From: an uncultured Collinsella sp.
GTDB taxonomy: Bacteria; Actinomycetota; Coriobacteriia; Coriobacteriales; Coriobacteriaceae
Direction of reading: 5' to 3'
Length of the DNA stretch: 64,000 nucleotides
Assembly (NCBI GenBank): GCA_902491765.1
Contig: CABUIY010000002.1
Location: 62,001 to 126,000, forward strand
Position 1 is the first letter of the stretch; each line of letters opens with the position of its first letter. Positions 58,118-64,000 of the stretch are shown here, piece by piece. The notes beneath the pieces are model-generated. The model was not told the origin of the DNA. It saw only the letters and a program-made list of their open reading frames with translations, and made no database searches. Position numbers and translations under genes: made by a program.

Positions 58118-59041
58118 ATGGGAAATGTTGTTATAACGCTCAGGGATTTGATGCCGGTGGCGCACCCAGAGAAGACAAAGATCAAATTCAACATGAACGC
58201 TGGCGACGTGAACGTGCGCGCGTACGACATGCTGCTGAAGGACACCTCGACCCCCGAGAAGACCGATAGCGGCTCGCGATGGTACGAGATGAACGCGTGG
58301 AGGGGCGCGACGGGACAAGCGAATAACAACCTCAACCATGCGGATTACCTGCTCTCGTTCGCACAGTACTACACCTACGGGCCCGAGTACTTCATCTTCG
58401 GCGGCATGCACAAAGTGGAGAAGGCAGTACCCGAGGTGCTGGGCGGCGTGGGCTACAAGTTGACGCTTCTTCCCGACTACGAGGCCTACATCAAGCGCCT
58501 CATCATCAAGTTGAAGAAGCCTATCGGGCGCGACATCTACAACAAGTTCTACGAGAACACGATGCACGACTTCGAGCCCGTAGTGTACGAGTACTCGATG
58601 AGCCTGGGCAACGTTGCCCCTTTCCCTGGCTACAAGTACGTGTGCATCGACCACAAGACCTTGCGGGCCGTTATCGCCGGCGTGGGCTCCGACTGGTACT
58701 GGGCGCTGGACAACGTGAAGGGCGTCTACTGCATCACCGACACCGCGACGGGGAAACTCTACGTGGGCTCGGCCTCGGGCGATAGCAAGAAGGACGCGGG
58801 CGCGGACTTGGGTATCTGGCAGCGCTGGAGCGCCTATGCCAACCCCATGGACCCGACTGGCGGCAACAAGGAGTTCAAGGCCATCGTGGCCGAGCACGGA
58901 ATTGGGTACATCATGGAAAACTTCACCTACTCCATCCTAGAGGTGTGCGACACCAAGATGACCACCGCCGAGGTGTGCGAGCGCGAGGGTCACTGGAAAG
59001 ACGTGCTTTGCTCGCGCAAGTTCGGCATGAACTGGAACTAG
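58118..59041 (+). CDS. GIY-YIG nuclease-domain protein
   Basis: A 307-aa protein. The last 100 residues form a GIY-YIG domain: KGVYCITD, KLYVGSASG, the conserved Arg in QRWSAY and the metal Glu in CEREGHWKDVL. The first 200 residues (with RWYEMNAWRG and FAQYYTYGPEYFIFGG) are a fixed companion domain of unknown role. It is followed without a gap by an ADP-ribosylglycohydrolase gene whose ribosome site overlaps this stop codon. The ATG has a weak site (CGGAATTAAC). Confidence 0.8.
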   Translation: MGNVVITLRDLMPVAHPEKTKIKFNMNAGDVNVRAYDMLLKDTSTPEKTDSGSRWYEMNAWRGATGQANNNLNHADYLLSFAQYYTYGPEYFIFGGMHKVEKAVPEVLGGVGYKLTLLPDYEAYIKRLIIKLKKPIGRDIYNKFYENTMHDFEPVVYEYSMSLGNVAPFPGYKYVCIDHKTLRAVIAGVGSDWYWALDNVKGVYCITDTATGKLYVGSASGDSKKDAGADLGIWQRWSAYANPMDPTGGNKEFKAIVAEHGIGYIMENFTYSILEVCDTKMTTAEVCEREGHWKDVLCSRKFGMNWN

Positions 59042-59050
59042 GTGCGCGCC

Positions 59051-60154
59051 ATGGGCTTGTTACGGACGGTCAGGGACTGCGTGTACGGCATGGCCGTGGG
59101 CGATGCGCTCGGCGTGCCCTACGAGTTCAGGCCGCGCGACAGCTTTGCCTGCACGGACATGGTGGGCCGCGGCACGCACAACCAGCCTGCGGGCACATGG
59201 AGCGACGACACGTCCATGGCGCTCGCGCTGTGCGACAGCTACCGCGAGCTGGGCGATATCAATTGCGACGATATCCTCGTCAAGTTCCGCAAATGGATAA
59301 ACGAAGGCGCATACACCGCCGACGGGAATGTCTTCGACTACGGCAACGCCACCAGGCAGGCGCTCGATACGGGTTGCGGGCTCACAAGCGAATACAGCAA
59401 GGGCAACGGCTCGCTCATGCGCTGCCTGCCTATGGTGTTCATGGAATGCTCCGACTGCGACATAAGGGAGGTCAGCGCGATCACCCACGCTACCGACGAC
59501 TGCTGCCAGGCCTGCGTGGACATGATCGCCTATGCCCGCGAGGTGCTTTACAGCGGGCACGCCGGCTGCGAGAGTGAGGACAGAGCTGGTGCCAGCGGCG
59601 GCTACGTGTGGGATACTTGCCACGCCGCCATCTGGTGCCTAGAACATACCGACAACTACCACGACTGCGTACTGACCGCCGTGAACCTGGGCGACGATAC
59701 CGACACCACGGCTTGCGTGGCCGGTGGATTGGCCGGCATCCTGTACGGATACGAGGGCATTCCGACCGAGTGGTTAGAGGCCTTGCGCGGCATGGACGTG
59801 ATTGAGTCTTATTTGTTCGGCGGGGTTTACGGTGATGACCTGTGCAGGTTCGTTAAGCGCTTCGAGGATTCGCTGGACGGTCCCACCCGCGACTTCCACG
59901 CGTTGGCCCATGACATGTTCGGCCTGGGTTGGCACATGGACTGTGGCGAGGCCTTTGCCGGGGCATATCCGCGCTCCGGTACGGCCGAAGGACTGCGAGA
60001 GGACATAGACACCATAGACGACGTTGGGCTTCTGGGCAGCGGCGTCTTCTCTCGGTGGCGCTATATAACGCACTGGAAGTACGATAGCGTGCCTGATGAG
60101 GACGATCTGGAGTGGTTCAGGCTGGCGCTCGGGAGGCTTCGCGAGCTGGCATAG
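59051..60154 (+). CDS. ADP-ribosylglycohydrolase with C-terminal extension
   Basis: A 367-aa protein. Residues about 1-250 are DraG-like: WSDDTSMALAL (metal ligands), GNGSLMRCLP and the second site LGDDTDTTACVAGGLAG. DraG enzymes remove ADP-ribose from proteins or small molecules. The last 115 residues (GVYGDDLCRFVKRFE, then SGVFSRWRYITHW) are an extra domain I cannot name. ATG 59051 is used because AGGTG, formed over the previous stop codon, lies 6 bases before it. It pairs with the GIY-YIG gene as one transcript. Confidence 0.83.
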   Translation: MGLLRTVRDCVYGMAVGDALGVPYEFRPRDSFACTDMVGRGTHNQPAGTWSDDTSMALALCDSYRELGDINCDDILVKFRKWINEGAYTADGNVFDYGNATRQALDTGCGLTSEYSKGNGSLMRCLPMVFMECSDCDIREVSAITHATDDCCQACVDMIAYAREVLYSGHAGCESEDRAGASGGYVWDTCHAAIWCLEHTDNYHDCVLTAVNLGDDTDTTACVAGGLAGILYGYEGIPTEWLEALRGMDVIESYLFGGVYGDDLCRFVKRFEDSLDGPTRDFHALAHDMFGLGWHMDCGEAFAGAYPRSGTAEGLREDIDTIDDVGLLGSGVFSRWRYITHWKYDSVPDEDDLEWFRLALGRLRELA

Positions 60155-60570
60155 GGGTGCCGTGATTTGAATCGCTTGCCTGAGGTGGCTGATGCCGACT
60201 TAAAGCACGGGGAGATATACCGCAGCGCTATTGCTTTATTGCCTGAGTGATCTTATGACCATACCTTTTATTCGATAGCGGGGCGGCGGAATCGTCGAAC
60301 ACAATGCGCGCGTTATCTTCGCGGGCGGCCCCCTCATGGGCATCTTGCAGGTGAGAGGGGTGCGGCTAATGTCGGCCAGAGGCGCGGCAAGGGCGCTTTG
60401 GCATCAAGCTGCAGCCTCAATCACCGCTCCATCTGAACAGGCATCTTCTCAATCCAGTACCAATCTGGCTTACAAACCTCCATTAGCTCCCAGCTAATGA
60501 ATTTGAGCTCGCTGCCTTCTACGATGTGCTGTGTGCCGGCGCGGTAGCCGGATCGTAGGAAGGATGCATG
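60155..60570. other. Gene-free stretch with possible gene remnants
   Basis: A TTG-started 27-codon frame at about 60167-60250 (NRLPEVADADLKHGEIYRSA) looks like a truncated gene start, and the following sequence to 60420 is in no open frame. 60420-60560 is the upstream region of the lipoprotein gene. I see no RNA gene. Confidence 0.35.
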
Positions 60571-61113
60571 ATGAATAAGCTCGAAAACGAAGTGCTGCTG
60601 AGCCGTCGCGCTGCACTTGGCGCATTCGCCTCCGTCGCCTTGGGGACTGCCGGCCTTCTTGCCGGTTGCGGTAGCGATAAGGCGACCGTCACCGAGGACG
60701 CTGGCGATGGCGACAAGAAGGAAGAGACGAAGAAGGAAGAACAGCCGACGACTGACCTGGCTGTTGGCACGACGGTGACCACGACTGCTGGCCTTTCCGT
60801 CGTCGTCGATTCCGTCCAGCCCGGTCTCACAAATTATGACGGTTCGACCATGACGGGTATTCACGTCACGTACGTCAACAATGGCGATGAGGGCGCGGAC
60901 TACAATATCTACGACTGGAAGGGCGAGGACGCCAACGGTGCTCAGCAGAACCAGGGTTATTACAGCGAGGGCTCCGATGAACTGCAGTCTGGCACCCTTG
61001 CCGCCGGTGGCTCCGTGGCGGGCAATATCTACTTTGATGGTGACATCAAGAAGGCTCTCTATTTTGCCAACATGTTTGATAAATCTGCCACTGCAAGCTG
61101 GGTGCTGGCCTAG
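60571..61113 (+). CDS. Lipoprotein with DUF4352-like domain
   Basis: A 180-aa secreted lipoprotein. A twin-arginine-like start (LSRRAALGAFASVALG) runs into the lipobox LLAGC; a charged Lys/Glu linker follows, then a beta-sandwich of DUF4352 type (GLSVVVDSVQPG, then GIHVTYVNNGDEGADY). It is anchored outside the membrane; its role is unknown. GGAAGG precedes paired ATGs at 60568 and 60571. The next gene starts 39 bases after it. Confidence 0.75.
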   Translation: MNKLENEVLLSRRAALGAFASVALGTAGLLAGCGSDKATVTEDAGDGDKKEETKKEEQPTTDLAVGTTVTTTAGLSVVVDSVQPGLTNYDGSTMTGIHVTYVNNGDEGADYNIYDWKGEDANGAQQNQGYYSEGSDELQSGTLAAGGSVAGNIYFDGDIKKALYFANMFDKSATASWVLA

Positions 61114-61152
61114 CATGTCGCTACCGTTGCGCCGTATGGGAGGTGAAGTCGT

Positions 61153-61575
61153 ATGCCCGATAAAAAGCTGACTGACGAGTTGCTCAACGAGCTCCTTGAT
61201 GCGCCGAGTATCGATGGCTATATCAAGGAACACGACTTTGCCGCCCCGTCGCTTTCGGATTACTTAAAGCAGTTGCTGCAAGAGAAGGGGCTCGAGCGTT
61301 CGCGCGTGGTGCGCATGGCCGACCTCAACGAGACCTTTGGCTATCAGATCTTTACCGGTTCGCGCAATCCGAGCCGCAATAAGGTGCTGCAGATTGCCTT
61401 TGCAATGGCGCTATCGATGAAGGAGACCAACCGCGCCCTGACGGCTGCCGGAGTGAGCGTTCTCAACTGCAAGGACCGTCGCGACGCAATCATTATCTTT
61501 TGCATCGACCGTGGCTGTAGCCTCCAAAAGGTCAATGAAGAGCTGTATCGCTTTGGCGAGGAGACGGTGAGTTAG
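61153..61575 (+). CDS. XRE-like DNA-binding protein next to a Ser/Thr kinase
   Basis: A 140-aa protein. Residues about 35-110 fit a XRE helix-turn-helix (SDYLKQLLQEKGLERSRVVR, then GSRNPSRNKVLQIAFAM), and a C-terminal helical part (DAIIIFCIDRGCSLQKVNEE) follows. GGGAGG lies upstream of the ATG. It precedes a Ser/Thr kinase gene on the same strand by about 100 bases; a substrate or regulator relation is possible. Confidence 0.72.
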   Translation: MPDKKLTDELLNELLDAPSIDGYIKEHDFAAPSLSDYLKQLLQEKGLERSRVVRMADLNETFGYQIFTGSRNPSRNKVLQIAFAMALSMKETNRALTAAGVSVLNCKDRRDAIIIFCIDRGCSLQKVNEELYRFGEETVS

Positions 61576-61626
61576 CGGTCGGTGGCTGAGCCGGCGGTGT
61601 CACCAAAACAACTATGCGAACGAACG

Positions 61627-61656
61627 GGGTGCGGACACCATGGGATGTCCGCACCC
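61627..61656 (+). other. Hairpin in the leader of the kinase gene
   Basis: GGGTGCGGACA (61627-61637) pairs perfectly with TGTCCGCACCC (61646-61656). It lies 19 bases before the kinase start, with no T-run, and may weaken or time translation. Confidence 0.5.
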
Positions 61657-61674
61657 TGCGTTATGATGGACGCC

Positions 61675-63075
61675 ATGGATACTCAGAGCCCAACATATTC
61701 CGATGACGAGCTGACTGCTTCACTTGTCGAGCACCTGGCGTCGCTCGACCGCGATGACAGCTATCGTGTGGAGCGCGTGCTCAAGCTCTCGGATGTCGAG
61801 ACGACCGAACTCGTCTATTTTGAGGGCTCTGGCGGCGGGTCTCTCGGCCCCTTTGTCCGCAAGCGCATCGACGCTTCGGCGCAGATTGGCGGAGCATATG
61901 AGCGCCTGTTTGCGGCCCAGCGCGCCGGTCGTCGTTTTGAGCACTTGCCCCGAATCGTCGATTGCCGCCGTGTGGGCGACGAGCTTGACGTGGTGATGGA
62001 GTATGTCGAGGGCGAGACGCTCGAGGCGTTGGTGGGACGCTTGGGGGCGACGCCCGATTATGCCCGCGGGCTGTATCCCGTTCTGTGTGAAGCGGTGGGC
62101 GAGCTGCATGCTGGTTTTGAAGCTGCGGGGGAGCCGGGGGTGCCGGTAATCCACCGCGACCTTAAACCCTCGAACATCATTGTGTCGGGCGTGAGATACG
62201 CGACCGATGCCGGCATGACCTTTTCCTCGCTGGTGATTATTGACCTGGGAATCGCGCGCGTTTGGCGCGATGGCGCCGACGCCGACACCGTCAAGTTTGG
62301 CACGCGTTCCTATGCGCCGCCCGAGCAGTTTGGGTTTGGGCAGACGAGCGTGCGTAGCGATATTTATGCACTTGGCGCGCTGCTGTTCTTTTGCCTGACG
62401 GGGGCTGATCCCAAACCGGGGCGTGACATGCGCGAGCAATGCGAGGCGCATGGCATTCCCGTTCCGCTGGCGGATGTGATTTGCATGGCGATGGCGCTCG
62501 ATCCGGCCAAGCGCTTTGCGAGTGCAAAGGCACTGGGGCATGCTGCGCGTGCGGCATATGAGCTATGTCTCCCTGCACCGTCGCCCGTGACCTTTTCTGC
62601 TGCCAGTGTGCCCCGGGCCGCGGCGTCACAGGTGCAGCGGGTACAGCAGCCGGTTGCTCTCACGCTTCCGTCTTCTGCAAGCCGGCATTCGATCGTCTCT
62701 CCCGTGACGTCCAAATGTGCGCGTCTGCTCTCGCGTATCCCCGAGCCCGCGGGGCGCATATGGAATGGATGCGTCTATGCGACAACATTGTTGCTGCTGA
62801 TGGGCAGCCATTTTGCGGTATTTACGCCAACGGGCGAAAACCGAAACTATCCAACGTGGTTTTTGGCGCTTGAGTATTTCTTTATGGTCGATGGCCTGGT
62901 GCTGCTCATTGCATTCGGAATGCTCGACCGGCGTAGGCTTCGACGTCGCTTTCCCGTGCTCGATCGGTATCGGGGGAGTGCTTTTGTCGAACTATGGTTC
63001 AAGGCGCTCGGGTTTATGTTTGCCGTCATGTGCGTCGTCGTTGTTATCGGCAACGCGACAGGCGTCGTCTCCTAG
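61675..63075 (+). CDS. Membrane-bound serine/threonine protein kinase
   Basis: A 466-aa Hanks-type kinase. K in VRKRIDAS is the ATP lysine, the catalytic loop is HRDLKPSN near 159, the metal motif is DLG (not DFG) in IIDLGIARVW, and GTRSYAPPEQFG is the activation segment end. After the kinase domain (about 20-300) comes a flexible linker and three hydrophobic segments (about 365-465). ATG 61675 is a guess among 61663, 61666 and 61675, none with a clear ribosome site. No PASTA repeats are present. Confidence 0.8.
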   Translation: MDTQSPTYSDDELTASLVEHLASLDRDDSYRVERVLKLSDVETTELVYFEGSGGGSLGPFVRKRIDASAQIGGAYERLFAAQRAGRRFEHLPRIVDCRRVGDELDVVMEYVEGETLEALVGRLGATPDYARGLYPVLCEAVGELHAGFEAAGEPGVPVIHRDLKPSNIIVSGVRYATDAGMTFSSLVIIDLGIARVWRDGADADTVKFGTRSYAPPEQFGFGQTSVRSDIYALGALLFFCLTGADPKPGRDMREQCEAHGIPVPLADVICMAMALDPAKRFASAKALGHAARAAYELCLPAPSPVTFSAASVPRAAASQVQRVQQPVALTLPSSASRHSIVSPVTSKCARLLSRIPEPAGRIWNGCVYATTLLLLMGSHFAVFTPTGENRNYPTWFLALEYFFMVDGLVLLIAFGMLDRRRLRRRFPVLDRYRGSAFVELWFKALGFMFAVMCVVVVIGNATGVVS

Positions 63076-63084
63076 ATATACGAA

Positions 63085-63108
63085 AAAGGGCCCCGTCTGG
63101 GGCCCTTT
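63085..63108. terminator. Bidirectional terminator
   Basis: AAAGGGCCCC (63085-63094) pairs with GGGGCCCTTT (63099-63108), loop GTCT, between convergent genes. Confidence 0.88.
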
Positions 63109-63127
63109 GCAGTTGAGTCTTGCGAGT

Positions 63128-64000
63128 CTAAATGCGGTTCATCTGGGAAGCGACCTTGTTGTACCAGTCCTGCCACGTAGGCGGGCAGTACTTCTTGGCG
63201 GCCGCCGGGGTGAGCGTGGAGCCATAGTTGGCGCCCAGGTAGGCAACGTGGGCGGAGACGCCCTCGCTCCAGCTACCAAAGCTACGCCAGCCACCGCCGC
63301 GGGCACTCCAGCCCCAGGCGTTATAGGAGCCGGCGCAATAGAGGCCCTTGCTGCTCTCGATGCAGGCGATGGCGGGGGACCAACGGGGATCGACGCCGGT
63401 ATTCCAAGCGGCGACGGCAAAGTTATAGCCCTGGCCTGCCATGGGGGAACCGGCAAGGTAGTTGTCGATGCGGCTCGTCCACTCGTTAATGAACGAGTTG
63501 TAATCGGAATTGCCGCTGTTGGAGTTGTTCACCGTGGTGTCGATGGTGGTGTTGGAGTTGGTGGCCTGACTGTTGGAGTTATTGCCGCTCACGCCGGTAC
63601 CTGAGAGCTTCTCGGCGGCAGCGGCTTTGTCGGCCTCGAGCTTTGCCAGCTCGGCAGCATTTTCCTGCTCGGCCTTTGCCTGCGCCTCGCTGCGGAGCTG
63701 CTGAGCCTGCGCCAGTGCATCCTCGGCATTTTTCTGCTCGCCCTCGAGTTGAGACTTGGCCTGCTCGAGCTCGGTTTTGTTCTGCTCGAGCTCGGTCTGC
63801 ATCTTGTTAAGCTCTTCGATCTCGCCGACGCTCGAGCTCGTAATCTGGTTGGTGTATTTGCAGGTGGTGATAAAGTCGCCCAAGCTCTGCGTGTTCACCA
63901 GGAAGCTCACGATGGGGCTGGTGCCCTTCTGGTACTTATACAGATCGCGCATTGCGGAGCTTGCCTTGGCCTGCTGCTCGGGTAACTCGGCCTCAATCTT
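63128..64000 (-). CDS. Coiled-coil cell-wall hydrolase, partial at the right edge
   Basis: At least 291 aa, still open at base 64000. The visible N-terminal part is a PcsB/CwlO-like coiled coil (TSPIVSFLVNTQSLGDFIT, then long EL/KQ heptads), followed by an Asn/Ser/Thr-rich linker. The C-terminal domain (about the last 110 residues, SPAIACIESSKGLYCAGS with AWGWSARGGG) looks like a lysozyme or glucosaminidase-type fold with a catalytic Glu. It should be exported and act on peptidoglycan; the signal peptide lies beyond the window. Confidence 0.75.
   Translation of the reverse strand, partial: KIEAELPEQQAKASSAMRDLYKYQKGTSPIVSFLVNTQSLGDFITTCKYTNQITSSSVGEIEELNKMQTELEQNKTELEQAKSQLEGEQKNAEDALAQAQQLRSEAQAKAEQENAAELAKLEADKAAAAEKLSGTGVSGNNSNSQATNSNTTIDTTVNNSNSGNSDYNSFINEWTSRIDNYLAGSPMAGQGYNFAVAAWNTGVDPRWSPAIACIESSKGLYCAGSYNAWGWSARGGGWRSFGSWSEGVSAHVAYLGANYGSTLTPAAAKKYCPPTWQDWYNKVASQMNRI

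Noticed and set aside
57811..58335. 174-codon minus-strand frame over the GIY-YIG start
   Set aside because: No ribosome site, no family resemblance, and it overlaps a supported gene.

Overview
The window looks like chromosomal DNA of a gut Coriobacteriia bacterium, most likely Collinsella. The coding DNA is GC-rich, starts are often GTG or TTG, and the protein families fit. I base this on gene content and recall of family sequences, not on a search. I saw no rRNA, tRNA, CRISPR array, integrase or transposase.

Layout. 1-10.5 kb: two Gfo/Idh/MocA oxidoreductases, RNase HI, a LysR regulator divergent from metY (whose leader is a candidate pseudoknot RNA), a secreted protein, a ketopantoate reductase-like gene, an Fe-S aldo/keto reductase and endonuclease IV. 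Two covarying long inverted repeats (8335-8397 and 9502-9564) precede genes here. 10.5-13.8 kb: an amino-acid ABC transporter operon. 13.8-18.3 kb: flavodoxin with DUF3793, a copper-type HMA protein behind a CsoR-like palindrome, and a LexA-box-controlled Y-family polymerase with a YolD-like partner. 18.4-23.2 kb: pgi, then a three-gene module of a TraG/VirD4-type ATPase, a ClpP-like protease and an unknown protein.

23.6-32.4 kb: two HAD phosphatases, then a GntR-controlled operon (YfcC transporter, amidohydrolase, FrlC-, FrlB- and FrlD-like proteins) that should take up and degrade an Amadori compound such as fructoselysine. A 229-bp inverted-repeat element follows. 32.4-39.8 kb: TatD, TcdA, a 28-aa holin-like toxin candidate, sdpR-sdpI, ettA and two poorly known proteins.

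39.9-44.2 kb is visibly AT-richer than its surroundings and looks acquired. It encodes a small conserved protein, a DUF2087 protein, an MFS exporter, a B12-binding radical SAM enzyme with an apparent one-base frameshift near its start, and a 36-codon ORF with a perfect ribosome binding site followed by a terminator. I read this as a candidate RiPP (ribosomally made, modified peptide) locus and the most interesting system in the window.

44.3-51.2 kb: nadE, an aminotransferase, lactate dehydrogenase, an alpha/beta-hydrolase-like protein bracketed by two copies of a small palindrome, and a nucleoid-associated protein. 51.2-56.8 kb: lysine/DAP synthesis (dapH, dapB, an in-frame lysA-dapA fusion) under a lysine riboswitch, divergent from an M20 deacetylase. 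56.8-64 kb: an orphan HigA antitoxin behind LexA-like boxes, a GIY-YIG nuclease paired with an ADP-ribosylglycohydrolase, a lipoprotein, a Ser/Thr kinase and a cell-wall hydrolase running off the right edge.
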